From positions 60,253-124,252 of the forward strand of contig JANJWS010000067.1 of assembly GCA_024709425.1 (NCBI GenBank): DNA of 64,000 bases. The letters are read 5' to 3'. The first letter of the stretch is position 1, and every line of letters starts with the position of its first letter. The DNA comes from Thiobacillus sp. (lineage in GTDB: Bacteria; Pseudomonadota; Gammaproteobacteria; Burkholderiales; Thiobacillaceae). This document shows, piece by piece, positions 11,832 through 26,453 of the stretch. The notes under the pieces are model-generated. The model saw only the letters and a list, made by a program, of their open reading frames with translations. It had not been told where the DNA came from and did not search any database. The translations under genes were made by a program, and so were the position numbers.

Positions 11832-12439
11832 ATTTTGAGCAAGGAGAATCGAACATGCCGCAGATTACCCGTGACAGCCTGCTGACCCTGGAGGGCTACG
11901 CCAGGGTGCGCCCGCAGATGCGCGTCGAGATCATGGCGCACAAGAAGAACCGCATGGTCGAACTGGGCGGACACGTCACGCTGATCTTCGAGGACGAGAA
12001 GACCATGCGCTACCAGATCCAGGAGATGCTGCGCGCCGAGCGTACCTTCGAGGAATCCGGCATCCAGGACGAACTCGACGCCTACAACCCGCTGGTGCCG
12101 GATGGCACCAACTGGAAGGCGACGATGATGATCCAGTACTCTGACCCGGAAGAACGCAAGCGTGCCCTGGCGAACCTGAAAGGCATCGAAGCGCGCGTGT
12201 GGGTGCAGGTGGCCGATCAGCCACGTGTGTATGCCATCGCCGACGAGGATCTCGAGCGCGAGACCGAAGAGAAGACCTCGTCCGTCCACTTCCTGCGCTT
12301 CGAGCTCGATCCCACCTCGATTGCCGCAGCCAAGGCCGGCAGTGCGATCCGCATGGGTATCGACTTGCCTGCGTACCCCGTCGAGGCGATGACGTTGCCG
12401 GAAAATCTGCGCGCTGCACTGGTTCCCGATTTGGCGTAA
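11828..12439 (+). CDS. DUF3501 family protein (start probably ATG 11855)
   Basis: Translation typical of DUF3501; directly follows the HdrD-like gene. Confidence 0.75.
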   Translation: MNFEQGESNMPQITRDSLLTLEGYARVRPQMRVEIMAHKKNRMVELGGHVTLIFEDEKTMRYQIQEMLRAERTFEESGIQDELDAYNPLVPDGTNWKATMMIQYSDPEERKRALANLKGIEARVWVQVADQPRVYAIADEDLERETEEKTSSVHFLRFELDPTSIAAAKAGSAIRMGIDLPAYPVEAMTLPENLRAALVPDLA

Positions 12440-12503
12440 AGTGAGCTCAGGCGGCTCACAACCAGAATAGCGACGTGCCGCGCCCTTTGCGGAGGCGGTT
12501 GCG

Positions 12504-12629
12504 ATGGTTGATCGATGGCTGATTCATCAGGCGCATCGGCGGGTGGAGGCCTCCGGCCTGCCGCTCGCTATCGACTTCTGGGACGGCCGGCAAGGGTGTA
12601 AGCGGCGTGCAGCCGAACTATCCATTTAA
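12504..12629 (+). pseudogene. Possible 5' remnant of a cyclopropane-fatty-acyl-phospholipid synthase-like methyltransferase, or a 41-aa small ORF
   Basis: GGAGG 8 nt upstream of ATG; MVDRWLIHQAHRRVEASGLPLAIDFWDGRQGCKRRAAELSI*. Confidence 0.3.
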
Positions 12630-12657
12630 CGTGAAACAACGCGAAGTGATTCCGTGT

Positions 12658-12694
12658 CCCCCTCTCCCTCTGGGAGAGGGCAGGGGTGAGGGAG
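12658..12694. repeat. CCCTCTCCC...GGGAGAGGG intergenic stem-loop repeat
   Basis: CCCTCTCCC-tct-GGGAGAGGGCAGGGGTGAGGGAGA; 9-bp perfect stem. Confidence 0.7.
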
Positions 12695-12785
12695 ACGGGC
12701 GTGGCGGGTTTCATGCTCAGGGGTGGCAACGAGCCATGCCCGTTAGCCACGACTACATCTATTCGGGCGGGGCGGGCCGAAACAT

Positions 12786-13175
12786 GTGATGACGCTGCTG
12801 GCGGATATCCTGGTCCTGCTGCACCTGGGGTTCGTGGCGTTCGTCGTCGCAGGCGGATTCTTCGTTGCGCAGCGCCCGTGGCTCGCGGCGTCGCATCTGC
12901 CGGCGGCGCTATGGGGTGCGGCGATCGAATTCACCGGCGGCATCTGCCCGCTGACCCCGCTGGAAAACCATCTGCGCCGGCTTGGCGGCGGCACGGGTTA
13001 CACCGGCGATTTCGTCGAGCGTTACCTGCTGCCCATGCTCTATCCCGCGCACCTCACCGTCCCGCTGCAGCAGGCGCTGGGCGGTGTCGTCGTGCTGGTC
13101 AACCTGGTGGCGTATGCCCTGGCCTGGCGGGCGTGGCGGCGCCGTATCCGCGCAGCAGGCCGGCGCCGTCATTGA
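12786..13175 (+). CDS. DUF2784 family membrane protein
   Basis: 129 aa, [13 protein letters not shown]...[19 protein letters not shown] pattern. Confidence 0.8.
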   Translation: MMTLLADILVLLHLGFVAFVVAGGFFVAQRPWLAASHLPAALWGAAIEFTGGICPLTPLENHLRRLGGGTGYTGDFVERYLLPMLYPAHLTVPLQQALGGVVVLVNLVAYALAWRAWRRRIRAAGRRRH

Positions 13176-14077
13176 TCCGGCCGGTCAAGATCCTGATCGG
13201 CATGGGAAAGGGGGTCTTCCAGCGGCTCCAGGTGGGTGGTCAGGTGGACGTGCGGCAACGCGCTGCGGAGGTCGGCCTCGATGCGTTCAGACCAGTCGTG
13301 GCCCTCCTGCACGCTCCACGCACCCGGCACCAGCACGTGCACCGAGGCAAACGCGCGCGTGCCCGCCTGGCGCGTGCGCAGCGCGTGAAAATCCAGCCCC
13401 TGGGCGCGATAACCGGCCAGGACGCGTTCGATGGTTTCGATTTCCTCGACGGGCAGCGAAACGTCCATCAGGCCCTCGGCGGAGCGTTGCAGGAGCTTCC
13501 AGCCCGTCCACACGATGTTCGCGGCCACGGCGAGCGCGATGACGGGGTCCAGCCACAACCAGCCGGTCGCCCACACCAGCGCGACACCGACGATGACGCC
13601 CGCCGAGGTCCACACGTCGGTGAGCAGGTGTTGCGCGTCGGCCTCGAGCGTGATCGACCGGTACCTGCGCCCGACCTGCAGCAGGATGCGGCCGGTGACG
13701 AGGTTGATGACGGACGCGGCCACCGACACGGCAAGACCGATGCCGACGGCCTCCAGAGGTTGTGGGTGAATGAGTCGGTCAACCGCGGCGTAGCCGATCA
13801 GGAGCGCCGCGACGATGATGAGGAAGCCCTCGAACGCGCTGGAAAAATACTCCGCCTTGCCGTGTCCGTGCGCGTGGTCGCGGTCGGCCGGTTGGGCGGC
13901 AAGCGAGAGCATCGCCAGCGCCATCATCGCCCCGGCCAGGTTGACGAAGGATTCAAGCGCGTCGGACAGCAGGCCGACCGACCCGGTCAGCCACCAGGCC
14001 CAGCCCTTGAGCAGGATGGTGGCGGTGGCGGCACCGATGGACAGCCAAGCATAGCGTTTGAGTGTGGCGGGAAGCAT
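13169..14077 (-). CDS. Cation diffusion facilitator family transporter
   Basis: [30 protein letters not shown], six TM helices; overlaps the convergent neighbour by 7 bp. Confidence 0.92.
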   Translation of the reverse strand: MLPATLKRYAWLSIGAATATILLKGWAWWLTGSVGLLSDALESFVNLAGAMMALAMLSLAAQPADRDHAHGHGKAEYFSSAFEGFLIIVAALLIGYAAVDRLIHPQPLEAVGIGLAVSVAASVINLVTGRILLQVGRRYRSITLEADAQHLLTDVWTSAGVIVGVALVWATGWLWLDPVIALAVAANIVWTGWKLLQRSAEGLMDVSLPVEEIETIERVLAGYRAQGLDFHALRTRQAGTRAFASVHVLVPGAWSVQEGHDWSERIEADLRSALPHVHLTTHLEPLEDPLSHADQDLDRPDQ

Positions 14078-14169
14078 GGGGCGATTGTAGCGTGGCCGCG
14101 TGGCGTTTAAGGCAGCCGTCGCTGGGCGAAATATACTTACAGCTCGCAATCGGGAATGAGGCGAGACGC

Positions 14170-14784
14170 ATGGAAATGCTGCTGTACTGGGCCGGACTGT
14201 CAGCCGTCGCGGTGAACGCGCTGACCGGCGTCCTCGATGCCGGGCGCAAGCAGATGGATCTGATCGGCGTGGTGATGGTGGGCGGCGCGACCGCGCTCGG
14301 CGGCGGCACCGTGCGCGACGTGCTGCTCGGGCGCCCGGTGTTCTGGATCGCCGACCAGCTTTACCTCTTCGTCGCGCTCGCGGCGACGCTGGTGGTCTTC
14401 TTCGCGGTGCGCAACCACCGTCTGCCGCCGCGGCTCTTCCTGATCCCGGACGCCTTCGGTCTCGCGCTCTTTTCCATCGTCGGCACCCAGATCGCGCTGG
14501 AATGGCAGGCGCCGTGGCTCGTCGCCAGCCTGCTCGGCATGATCACCGGCGTCGTCGGCGGGGTGCTGCGCGACGTACTGTGCAACGAGGTGCCACTGAT
14601 CTTCGTGCGCGGCGAACTCTATGCTTCGGCGGCCTGGGGCGGTGCGCTGCTGCTGGTGGGCCTGCAGGAATGGGGTGTGTCGCCGGTGGTCGCGATGTGG
14701 GCGGGCATGGCGACCGTTCTCGGCATCCGACTGGCGGCGATGGCCTTCCGCATCACGTTGCCGACCTATAGTGAACGAAGGTAG
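14170..14784 (+). CDS. TRIC/UPF0126 (YadS/YicG-like) membrane protein
   Basis: Duplicated [13 protein letters not shown] / [16 protein letters not shown] motifs. Confidence 0.9.
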   Translation: MEMLLYWAGLSAVAVNALTGVLDAGRKQMDLIGVVMVGGATALGGGTVRDVLLGRPVFWIADQLYLFVALAATLVVFFAVRNHRLPPRLFLIPDAFGLALFSIVGTQIALEWQAPWLVASLLGMITGVVGGVLRDVLCNEVPLIFVRGELYASAAWGGALLLVGLQEWGVSPVVAMWAGMATVLGIRLAAMAFRITLPTYSERR

Positions 14785-14847
14785 GTCGGCAACGGTCATT
14801 GCTTCGGGGCGTTTCGAAACGCCTCCATTCGCCGAAAGGAGCCTGCC

Positions 14848-15705
14848 ATGACCCAGCGCACCATCCGCCAGCGCGTACCCGCCGTCGAAATCACCGAGGG
14901 CGCGGGCGTCACCGTGCATCGCAGTATCGGCACGCCGGCGTTGAAGAACCTCGATCCCTTCCTGATGCTCGACCATTTCGGCAGCGACAACCCGGACGAA
15001 TACATCGCCGGTTTTCCCGAGCACCCGCACCGCGGTTTCATCACCTTCACCTACATGCTCGACGGCCACATGGAGCACCGCGACAGTATGGGCAACCGTG
15101 GCGACCTGCAGGCCGGTGGCGCGCAGTGGATGAAGGCGGCGAGCGGCGTGATCCATTCCGAGATGCCGAAGCAGACCGCGGGCCTGATGCGGGGCTTCCA
15201 GCTGTGGATCAACCTGCCGGCGCGCGAGAAGATGGCGGATCCCGCCTACCAGGAATTCTCCGCCGGCGCGATTGCAGAAGTGGTCCTGGAGCAGGCGAGG
15301 GTGCGCGTGCTGGCGGGCGCGTTCGAAGGCGTGCGTGGCGTGATCGACGACCCGGCGACCGACGTCCTGTACCTCGACGTCGCGCTCGCGGCCAGCGGGC
15401 AGTTTGGCTTGCCGCTCGACGATGGACGCAATGCCTTCGTCTACGTCTTCGAGGGCGATGCACGGCTGGCGGGCGAGGCGCTGCCCCGGCACACGCTGGC
15501 GGTGCTGGGCAAGGGCGAGCGCTTCGAAATCGAGGCCGGCGCCGATGGCACGAGCTTCATCCTGGTTGCCGGCCGGCCGATCGGCGAACCGGTCGTGCAG
15601 TACGGCCCCTTCGTCATGAATACGCGCGAGGAAATCGAGCAGGCCTTCGCCGACTATCGTGACGGCAAGCTGGTGCGGAAGCGGGCGGCGATGAGCGGCC
15701 ACTGA
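14848..15705 (+). CDS. Pirin family protein
   Basis: [48 protein letters not shown] motifs. Confidence 0.93.
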   Translation: MTQRTIRQRVPAVEITEGAGVTVHRSIGTPALKNLDPFLMLDHFGSDNPDEYIAGFPEHPHRGFITFTYMLDGHMEHRDSMGNRGDLQAGGAQWMKAASGVIHSEMPKQTAGLMRGFQLWINLPAREKMADPAYQEFSAGAIAEVVLEQARVRVLAGAFEGVRGVIDDPATDVLYLDVALAASGQFGLPLDDGRNAFVYVFEGDARLAGEALPRHTLAVLGKGERFEIEAGADGTSFILVAGRPIGEPVVQYGPFVMNTREEIEQAFADYRDGKLVRKRAAMSGH

Positions 15706-15773
15706 AGGAACGGGGCGCACGCCGCCCCATGTTCCTGCAGACAGCGTGCGCCCGAATCAATACAATGCCGGCC

Positions 15774-16271
15774 ATGAAAAAGCTCGTTTTGCTGCTGCTC
15801 TGCGGTCCCCTTGTCGCGCACGCCGAATGGGGCCAGTTCGACATCGAATTCGAACAGGACAAACCCTGGGTCGAGGTCGCCGCGCAACTGCCGCCCTATC
15901 CCAAGGCCGAGAACCTGATTCCCTTCACCGTCTCGTCCGCAACCGCCAACCGCCACTTCATCGATGCCGCGTCGATCAGCGTCGGCGGCGACAAGGTGGT
16001 GCGCTATACCGTGGTGGTCGAGGCCGCGGGGGGGGCGAAGAACGTCATGTTCGAGGGGCTGCGCTGCGCCACGGGCGAGCGCCGCCTGTACGCCTACGGC
16101 CAGTCCGACGGCAGTTGGTCCAAGGCGCGCAATGCGGGCTGGGAGGGCATCAAGCTGCGCTCACTGCTGTCGTATCACAAGCCTCTTTTCGAGGAGCATT
16201 TCTGCCCCGGCTGGATCTCCGTGCGCGATGCCAGGGAAGCGGTGCGCAACCTGAAGCAGGCCGCCGAATGA
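15774..16271 (+). CDS. CNP1-like secreted protein
   Basis: Signal peptide; [30 protein letters not shown]... CNP1-like pattern. Confidence 0.75.
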   Translation: MKKLVLLLLCGPLVAHAEWGQFDIEFEQDKPWVEVAAQLPPYPKAENLIPFTVSSATANRHFIDAASISVGGDKVVRYTVVVEAAGGAKNVMFEGLRCATGERRLYAYGQSDGSWSKARNAGWEGIKLRSLLSYHKPLFEEHFCPGWISVRDAREAVRNLKQAAE

Positions 16272-17392
16272 GTCCGTCCGTCCTGCAACACGCCCGCCGT
16301 ATCGTCGTCAAGGTCGGCTCCAGTCTCGTCACCGCAGAGGGGCGGGGGCTCGATCACGCCGCGCTGTCGCGCTGGGCCGAGCAGATCGCCGCGCTCACCG
16401 GACAGGGCAAGGATGTGGTGCTGGTGTCGTCGGGGGCGATCGCCGAGGGCATCGCGCGGCTGGGTTGGAAAAAGCGGCCGAAGGCGGTCAACGAACTGCA
16501 GGCCGCCGCTGCGGTCGGCCAGATGGGGCTGGTGCAGGCCTACGAGTCGATCTTCCGTACCCACGGCCTGCACGCTGCGCAGGTCCTGCTTACCCACGAG
16601 GATCTCGCCGACCGCACGCGCTACCTCAACGCTCGCACCACCCTGCGCACGCTGCTCGAACTGAAGGTCGTGCCGATCATCAACGAGAACGACACCGTCG
16701 CCACCGACGAAATCCGCCTCGGCGACAACGACACCCTGGGTGCGCTGGTGACCAATCTCATCGAGGCCGATTGTCTCGTCATCCTCACCGACCAGCCAGG
16801 CCTTTACACCGCCGATCCCAGGAAGAACCCGGATGCCACGCTGGTGATGGATGCCCACGCCGGCGACCCCGAGCTCGAGCGCATGGCCGGCGGTGCTGGC
16901 AGCAGCGTCGGCACCGGCGGCATGCTTACGAAGATCCTGGCAGCCAAGCGCGCCGCGCGTAGCGGCGCCCACACCATCATCTGCAGCGGACGCGAGGAAC
17001 GCGTGCTGCTGCGCATGGCGGCGGGCGAGGCGATCGGCAGCCAGCTGGTGGCGCGCCAGGCACCGCTCGCTGCGCGCCGGCAGTGGCTGGCCGACCACCT
17101 GCAGTTGCGCGGCGCGCTGGTGCTGGACGCCGGCGCGGTGCGGGCGCTCATCGAGGACGGCAAGAGCCTGCTGCCGGTGGGTGTCAAAGGCGTCACCGGC
17201 GATTTCACGCGCGGCGAGGTGGTCGCCGTGGTCGACGCTGAAGGTCGTGAAATCGCGCGCGGCCTGGCCAACTATAGCGCCGCCGAGGCGCGTCGCATCG
17301 CCGGCAAGGCATCGTCCGCCATCGAGTCCGAACTGGGCTACATGGATGAACCGGAACTGATCCATCGCGACAATCTGGTCGTGCTGGGATGA
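16268..17392 (+). CDS. proB: Glutamate 5-kinase (with C-terminal PUA domain)
   Basis: [55 protein letters not shown]. Confidence 0.96.
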   Translation: MSPSVLQHARRIVVKVGSSLVTAEGRGLDHAALSRWAEQIAALTGQGKDVVLVSSGAIAEGIARLGWKKRPKAVNELQAAAAVGQMGLVQAYESIFRTHGLHAAQVLLTHEDLADRTRYLNARTTLRTLLELKVVPIINENDTVATDEIRLGDNDTLGALVTNLIEADCLVILTDQPGLYTADPRKNPDATLVMDAHAGDPELERMAGGAGSSVGTGGMLTKILAAKRAARSGAHTIICSGREERVLLRMAAGEAIGSQLVARQAPLAARRQWLADHLQLRGALVLDAGAVRALIEDGKSLLPVGVKGVTGDFTRGEVVAVVDAEGREIARGLANYSAAEARRIAGKASSAIESELGYMDEPELIHRDNLVVLG

Positions 17393-17985
17393 ATCTCGTC
17401 ATCGATCTGATGCGTCACGGCGAGCCCGTGGGCGGGCGCCGCTATCGCGGCCAGATCGACGATCCCCTGTCGGAGAAAGGCTGGGCGCAGATGCGCACGG
17501 CAGTGGGCGATGCGGCGCCGTGGACGCGCATCGTGTCCTCGCCGCTGGCGCGCTGCCGCGCCTTTGCCGAAACCCTCGCCGCGGAGCGCGGCGTGCCGCT
17601 CGCGCTCGAGGCGCGGCTCATGGAGGGTGGTTTCGGCGAGTGGGAGGGTCGCAGCGCGGCCGAAATCGAGGCGGCCAGCCCCGGTGCGCTGGCACGCTTC
17701 AAGGCCGATCCAGTCGGCGCGCGGCCAGCGGGCGCCGAGCCGCTGGAGCATTTCCACGCGCGCGTGGCCGCCGCGCTCGACGAGCTGATCGCCCGTCACC
17801 CGGACGAACATCTGCTCCTGGTCGGCCACGCCGGGGTGATGCGCATGGCGCTGGCGTGGGCGCTGCAATTGCCTGTCATGCACGCCTACCGCATCGACGT
17901 CGCACCGGCCACGCTCACCCGTCTGCGCATCGACAACGGCCGTGCCAGCCTGATCTTCCACGGCAATCCGCGCATCGAGCGGTGA
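17389..17985 (+). CDS. Histidine phosphatase family protein (CobC-like)
   Basis: [24 protein letters not shown] motifs. Confidence 0.85.
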   Translation: MNLVIDLMRHGEPVGGRRYRGQIDDPLSEKGWAQMRTAVGDAAPWTRIVSSPLARCRAFAETLAAERGVPLALEARLMEGGFGEWEGRSAAEIEAASPGALARFKADPVGARPAGAEPLEHFHARVAAALDELIARHPDEHLLLVGHAGVMRMALAWALQLPVMHAYRIDVAPATLTRLRIDNGRASLIFHGNPRIER

Positions 17986-18839
17986 TTCGCCGCATCCTTG
18001 CCTGTTGTCTTCTGCTTCTGGCGTGGCCGGCCCATGCCGCCAGCGTGCGCGTCGTCGACGATGCGGGGCGCACGCTCGAATTGTCGCGCCCGCCGCAGCG
18101 CATCGTTACCCTCGCGCCGCATCTCACCGAACTGTTGTTTGCCGTGGGCGCCGGGGCGCAGGTCGTCGGCGTCGACAGCGCCAGCGACCACCCGCGGGCG
18201 GCGCGCACGCTGCCGCGCGTGGGCGACGCCCATCGCCTCAATTTCGAGCGCATCCTCGCGTTGAAGCCGGATCTCGTCGTGGTGTGGCTCGACGGCCAGC
18301 GCGCCGCCGACCTGCATCGGCTGGGAAGCCTCGGCATGCCGGTGCTGCGTACGCGCGCGACGCGTCTCGACGACGTCGCACGCCTGTTGCAGGTGCTGGG
18401 CGAAGCGACCGGCCATGCGGCGGCCGGCGAGGACGCTGCGCGGGATTTCACGGCCGGACTCGCCGCGCTGAAGCGGGCGCGGCGCGTGCCGCTGCCGGTG
18501 TTCTACCAGGTATGGGATCGGCCGCTGATGACCGTCGGCGGCCGTCACTGGATCAGCGAGGCGCTGGCGCTGTGCGGGGCGAGAAACGTGTTTGCCGACC
18601 TCGGTGCGGCCGCACCGGTGGTGTCGCGTGAGGCGGTGTTGCAGCGTGCGCCGGCGTTGATCGTCGGCGGTAGCGACGGTCCGGGCCTGCGCCGCGACTG
18701 GATGAAGTTCACCAGCCTCCCGGCAACGCAGCGCAACGCCTTCGCGCGGGTGGACGCCGACCGCCTGCACCGACCAACGCTGCGCCTGCTGGAGGGCATT
18801 GCCGAACTGTGTGCCGTGGTGGACGTCTATGCGCGCTGA
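17982..18839 (+). CDS. btuF: Cobalamin-binding periplasmic protein, BtuF-like (GTG start)
   Basis: Signal peptide, [34 protein letters not shown]; adjacent to CobC-like phosphatase. Confidence 0.8.
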   Translation: MIRRILACCLLLLAWPAHAASVRVVDDAGRTLELSRPPQRIVTLAPHLTELLFAVGAGAQVVGVDSASDHPRAARTLPRVGDAHRLNFERILALKPDLVVVWLDGQRAADLHRLGSLGMPVLRTRATRLDDVARLLQVLGEATGHAAAGEDAARDFTAGLAALKRARRVPLPVFYQVWDRPLMTVGGRHWISEALALCGARNVFADLGAAAPVVSREAVLQRAPALIVGGSDGPGLRRDWMKFTSLPATQRNAFARVDADRLHRPTLRLLEGIAELCAVVDVYAR

Positions 18840-19276
18840 CGTCCTGCCCCAGCCTTGCGGTTGGGGCAGTCTTCCTTGATGCAGTCGGCGTAGATCTGCA
18901 GCGAGTGGTCGCGGATGGCGAAGCCGCGGTCGCGCGCGATGCGCTCCTGGCGTTTCTCGATCTCGGCGTCGATGAATTCCACGACCTTGCCGCACTGGAG
19001 GCAGACGAGGTGGTCGTGGTGGTCGCCCTGGTTGAGCTCGAACACCGCGCGATCGCTGTCGAAGTGATGCCGGATGAGGAGGCCCGCCTGTTCGAACTGG
19101 GTGAGCACGCGGTACACCGTCGCCAGCCCGATGTCCTGACCTTCGTCGGACAACAGGCGATACACATCTTCGGCCGTCAGGTGGCGCTTGCTGTTCTGCT
19201 CGAACAGGTCGAGGATCTTCAGGCGCGGCACGGTCGCCTTGAGACCGATGTTCTTGAGGTCGGACGGATTGCTCAC
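18827..19276 (-). CDS. fur: Ferric uptake regulator Fur
   Basis: [58 protein letters not shown]. Confidence 0.95.
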   Translation of the reverse strand: MSNPSDLKNIGLKATVPRLKILDLFEQNSKRHLTAEDVYRLLSDEGQDIGLATVYRVLTQFEQAGLLIRHHFDSDRAVFELNQGDHHDHLVCLQCGKVVEFIDAEIEKRQERIARDRGFAIRDHSLQIYADCIKEDCPNRKAGAGRQRA

Positions 19277-19356
19277 GGCGGGCTCCGGAACGGGTTCGCG
19301 AATACGTTATGATACGTGCTTTTGCAAGCTACCCGATTTTTCCGGTCTTTTCGCCT

Positions 19357-20424
19357 ATGCGCCGCTTTTTGTTGCCATCCGTCCTGCTCCTGGGCTTGCT
19401 TGCCGGTTGTTCCGGCCTCAACATCGGTCCGCATCGCATCGACGTGCAGCAGGGCAACGCGCTCGACCAGGAAAACGTCGCCCGCCTGAAGCCAGGCTTG
19501 ACCCGTTCGCAGGTGCGTTTCCTGCTCGGCACGCCGCTCGTGGTCGATCCCTTCCGCACCGATCGCTGGGATTACGTTTACGTCTTCCACAAGGCCGGCA
19601 AGCTTGCTGAACAGAAACGCATGTCGCTGTTCTTCGATGGCGATACGCTCGTTCGCATCGAGGGTGAGCTGCCCGAGGGGATGGCCCAGACGGCTGCACC
19701 GGATCTTGCGCCCACCCGAGCTGCGCAAGCGAGCTTGGCGGCGGAACCGGTTCCGCTGGCGCCCGCGGCATCGCCCGGCGCAGGGGTGCCCCTCGCGGCT
19801 GACACGGCACCGGGGACGGCTGTGCCGGTCACGGAAACGGCCGCAGTGGTCCGCCCCCACGAGCCGGCTGCAGCGACGCCTCCGGCGGGACAGACAGCAC
19901 CGAGCAGCATCGTGCCGCCACTTCCCAGTCCCAGGCACGCGTCGCCCTACGTCGATCCGCGGACTCCGGCGGAACCCGCCCTGCAGCCTGCGACCGACGT
20001 CACGCAACTTCGTCCTGACGTCATCCCGCCGTTCCCGGAGCCCCGCCCGGCCGCGACCAGCAGCGACGATCCCGTTCTGCGGACAGTCACGGCCTGGGCG
20101 GATGCGTGGGGCCAGCGCGACGAGGAAGCGTACCTCGCCGCCTACGATGTCCGCTTCGTGCCCGCTGGCGGTGACAGCCGCATTGACTGGGAAAAACGCC
20201 GCCGCCTGCTGCTCGGCCTTGCGAAGAACATTGAGGTGAGGATCGACTCGCCGTCCGTGGAACGTCATGACGATGGCAGCGCCACGGTGACATTCAACCA
20301 GTTCTATCGGTCCGATCGTTATCGAGACGCCGTGGTCAAGCAATTGCGCCTGGTTGAGCGGGATGGCCGCTGGCGCATCATCGAGGAAAAAGTGCTGTCG
20401 ATCCTGCGGGAGGCGCAGCAATGA
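19357..20424 (+). CDS. bamE: BamE-like lipoprotein with Pro/Ala-rich linker and C-terminal NTF2/SnoaL-like domain
   Basis: Lipobox [29 protein letters not shown] BamE core, then ~150 aa low-complexity linker and [23 protein letters not shown]... domain. Confidence 0.85.
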   Translation: MRRFLLPSVLLLGLLAGCSGLNIGPHRIDVQQGNALDQENVARLKPGLTRSQVRFLLGTPLVVDPFRTDRWDYVYVFHKAGKLAEQKRMSLFFDGDTLVRIEGELPEGMAQTAAPDLAPTRAAQASLAAEPVPLAPAASPGAGVPLAADTAPGTAVPVTETAAVVRPHEPAAATPPAGQTAPSSIVPPLPSPRHASPYVDPRTPAEPALQPATDVTQLRPDVIPPFPEPRPAATSSDDPVLRTVTAWADAWGQRDEEAYLAAYDVRFVPAGGDSRIDWEKRRRLLLGLAKNIEVRIDSPSVERHDDGSATVTFNQFYRSDRYRDAVVKQLRLVERDGRWRIIEEKVLSILREAQQ

Positions 20425-21224
20425 GGGTGCATACGGTGATTGCGGGGGTGTCCGGGCGCATGGGCCGCGCGCTCATCGAGGCTGTCGCCGCCGATCCGGC
20501 CTGCACCCTGCACGCCGCGATCGACCGGCCCGGCAGCCCGCTCATCGGCCAGGATCCCGGCGCCGCTTTCGGCGTTCCCAGCGGTGCCCAGGTGACCGAC
20601 CAGCCCGCTGCCGCACTGGCCGGCGCGCAGGCACTGATCGACTTCACCCGTCCCGAGGCCACGTATGCCTACCTCGACGCCTGCGTCGCCGCCGGCGTGC
20701 CGCTCGTGATCGGTACCACCGGGTTCGACGAGGCGGGCAAGGCCCGCATCGTGGCGGCCGCGCAGCAGATTCCCGTTGTGTTCGCCCCCAACATGAGCGT
20801 CGGGGTGAACCTCCTGATGAAGCTCGCCGAAACGGCGGCGCAGGTCCTCGCCGAAGGCTACGACATCGAGATCGTCGAGGCGCATCACCGCCACAAGGTC
20901 GACGCGCCGTCGGGTACTGCGCTCGGACTGGGCCAGGCCGTGGCGCGCGCGCTGGGCCGCGACCTTGCGAAGTGTGCGGTGTACGGTCGCGAGGGTGTGA
21001 CGGGGGAGCGCGACCCCGACACCATTGGCTTTGCCACTGTGCGCGGCGGCGACATCGTCGGCGACCATACGCTCCTCTTCGCCGGCGTCGGCGAACGTAT
21101 CGAGCTCACCCACAAGGCCAGCAGCCGCGCCACCTTCGCGCAGGGAGCGCTGCGCGCCGCGAAGTGGCTGCAGGGGCGTGCGCCGGGCCTGTACGACATG
21201 CGCGACGTATTGAACCTCAAGTAA
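20421..21224 (+). CDS. dapB: 4-hydroxy-tetrahydrodipicolinate reductase
   Basis: [46 protein letters not shown]. Confidence 0.96.
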   Translation: MRVHTVIAGVSGRMGRALIEAVAADPACTLHAAIDRPGSPLIGQDPGAAFGVPSGAQVTDQPAAALAGAQALIDFTRPEATYAYLDACVAAGVPLVIGTTGFDEAGKARIVAAAQQIPVVFAPNMSVGVNLLMKLAETAAQVLAEGYDIEIVEAHHRHKVDAPSGTALGLGQAVARALGRDLAKCAVYGREGVTGERDPDTIGFATVRGGDIVGDHTLLFAGVGERIELTHKASSRATFAQGALRAAKWLQGRAPGLYDMRDVLNLK

Positions 21225-21238
21225 CAGGACTACGCACC

Positions 21239-21493
21239 ATGAATGCCGTCAAGGTCTACAGCACCGGCACCTGCCCCATCTGCGTCAAGGCCAAGGCCTT
21301 CCTCGACAAGCGCGGCATCGGCTACGACGAGGTCCGCATCGATCTCGACCGCGAGGCGATGCGCGAATTTGCCGTCGTCACGAACGGCGCGCGCACCGTA
21401 CCGCAGATCGTCGTCGACGGCCGCTGCATCGGCGGCTTTACCGAACTGACCGAACTCGACATGGACGGCGGTCTCGACCATCTTCACCCCTGA
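21239..21493 (+). CDS. grxC: Glutaredoxin 3 family protein
   Basis: KVYSTGTCPICVKAKAFLDKRGI...RTVPQIVVDGRCIGGFTEL. Confidence 0.88.
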   Translation: MNAVKVYSTGTCPICVKAKAFLDKRGIGYDEVRIDLDREAMREFAVVTNGARTVPQIVVDGRCIGGFTELTELDMDGGLDHLHP

Positions 21494-21510
21494 GCAGGAA
21501 GCGGCCGGCA

Positions 21511-21539
21511 TTGAAGCGGGCCGCCAGTTGGGCTATAAT
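21511..21539 (+). promoter_or_regulatory. Sigma-70 promoter of carAB
   Basis: TTGAAG-N17-TATAAT. Confidence 0.7.
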
Positions 21540-21549
21540 TCTCTTATTC

Positions 21550-21588
21550 AAATTCAGGCGGGTTCGCGCGAGCGGCTCGCCTGAATTT
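21550..21588 (+). promoter_or_regulatory. carA leader stem-loop
   Basis: AAATTCAGGCG ... CGCCTGAATTT, 11-bp perfect arms with 17-nt loop, followed by TG. Confidence 0.55.
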
Positions 21589-21613
21589 TGTCACCTGCCT
21601 TTCGGAGTTTTCC

Positions 21614-22750
21614 TTGTCTCGTGCCCAACCCGCCATCCTGGTTCTAGCTGACGGCTCGGTGTTTCGCGGCCAATCGATCGGGGCCGACGGCATCACCGCA
21701 GGCGAGGTGGTGTTCAACACCGCGCTCACCGGCTATCAGGAAATTCTCACCGACCCCTCGTATTCCCGGCAGATCGTCACCCTCACGTACCCCCACATCG
21801 GCAACACCGGCGTCAACGCCGAAGACCGCGAGGCCAACTGCATCCATGCGGCTGGCCTGGTGGTGCGCGACCTGCCGCGTCTGCATTCGAATTTCCGTGC
21901 CGGGCAGTCGCTGTCCGACTATCTCAGGGGCGAGAACATCGTCGCCATCGCCGACATCGATACGCGTCGGCTCACCCGCATCCTGCGCGAAAAGGGCGCG
22001 CAGGCGGGCTGCATCATGGCGGGCACCATCGACGAGGCCAAGGCACTCGCGACAGCGCGCGCCTTTCCGGGGCTCGCCGGCATGGACCTCGCCAAGGTCG
22101 TCAGTGCCCCGGCTGCCTACGAATGGAGCGAAACCGAGTGGAAACTCGGCGCCGGCTACGGCAGACAGACCGAACCGCGATTCCACGTCGTCGCCTTCGA
22201 CTACGGCGTCAAGCGCAACATCCTGCGCATGCTCGCGGAGCGCGGCTGCCGCCTGACCGTGCTGCCGGCGACGGCCAGCGCCGCCGAGGCGCTGGCATTG
22301 AAGCCTGACGGCATTTTCCTGTCCAATGGCCCCGGCGACCCTGAGGCATGCGATTATGCAATTCGCGCGATCGGCGAACTGGTCGCCAAGAAGATCCCGA
22401 CCTTCGGCATCTGCCTTGGCCACCAGCTGCTGGCGCTCGCGTCCGGCGCCAAGACCGTCAAGATGAAATTCGGCCACCACGGTGCCAACCATCCGGTGAA
22501 GGATCTCGACAGCGGCCGCGTGGCGATCACCAGCCAGAACCACGGCTTTGCCGTGGATGCGGCGACGCTTCCCGCCAACATTCGCAGTACCCATGTCTCG
22601 CTGTTCGACGGCTCGCTGCAGGGCATCGCGCGCACCGACGTGCCGGCGTTCAGCTTCCAGGGCCATCCTGAAGCCAGTCCCGGTCCGCATGACGTCAGCT
22701 ATCTGTTCGACCGCTTCATCCAGATGATGGCGGATGCCAAGGCCCACTGA
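21614..22750 (+). CDS. carA: Carbamoyl-phosphate synthase small subunit (TTG start)
   Basis: [41 protein letters not shown]. Confidence 0.96.
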   Translation: MSRAQPAILVLADGSVFRGQSIGADGITAGEVVFNTALTGYQEILTDPSYSRQIVTLTYPHIGNTGVNAEDREANCIHAAGLVVRDLPRLHSNFRAGQSLSDYLRGENIVAIADIDTRRLTRILREKGAQAGCIMAGTIDEAKALATARAFPGLAGMDLAKVVSAPAAYEWSETEWKLGAGYGRQTEPRFHVVAFDYGVKRNILRMLAERGCRLTVLPATASAAEALALKPDGIFLSNGPGDPEACDYAIRAIGELVAKKIPTFGICLGHQLLALASGAKTVKMKFGHHGANHPVKDLDSGRVAITSQNHGFAVDAATLPANIRSTHVSLFDGSLQGIARTDVPAFSFQGHPEASPGPHDVSYLFDRFIQMMADAKAH

Positions 22751-22752
22751 TC

Positions 22753-25959
<3,207 letters not shown>

Positions 25960-25976
25960 TCCCAGAGGGCTGGTTC

Positions 25977-26453
25977 GTGAACAAAATCCCCCTTACCGTG
26001 GTGGGCGCCGAGAAACTGCGCACCGAGTTGCATCATCTCAAGACCGTTGAGCGGCCTGCCGTGATCCAGGCGATCGCCGAGGCGCGCGCGCAGGGCGACC
26101 TTTCCGAAAACGCCGAGTACGACGCGGCGAAGGAAAAGCAGGGCTTCATCGAAGGCCGCATCGCCGAGCTCGAAAGCAAACTGTCCCACGCCCAGATCAT
26201 TGACCCCACCAGCCTCGACGCTGACGGCCGTATCGTTTTCGGAGCCACGGTCGAACTGGAAGACGTCGAAAGCGGCGATACCGTCACCTACCAGATCGTC
26301 GGCGACGACGAGGCGGACATCAAGGCCGGCAAGATCTCGGTCTCGTCGCCGATCGCGCGCGCCCTGATCGGCAAGCATGCCGGCGACGGCGTCGATGTGC
26401 AGGCGCCCGGCGGCGTGCGCCAGTACGAAGTGCTGGACGTGCGCTACATCTGA
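25977..26453 (+). CDS. greA: Transcription elongation factor GreA (GTG start)
   Basis: [63 protein letters not shown]. Confidence 0.97.
   Translation: MNKIPLTVVGAEKLRTELHHLKTVERPAVIQAIAEARAQGDLSENAEYDAAKEKQGFIEGRIAELESKLSHAQIIDPTSLDADGRIVFGATVELEDVESGDTVTYQIVGDDEADIKAGKISVSSPIARALIGKHAGDGVDVQAPGGVRQYEVLDVRYI

Noticed and set aside
12686-14110. 474-aa plus-strand ORF over DUF2784 and the CDF gene
   Set aside because: Overlaps better-supported genes in other frames; composition of a shadow ORF.
16028-16035. G8 homopolymer in the CNP1-like gene (similar G tracts near 41481 and 55363)
   Set aside because: Fits Gly/Ala codons in high-GC DNA and the frames are intact; no evidence of phase variation.
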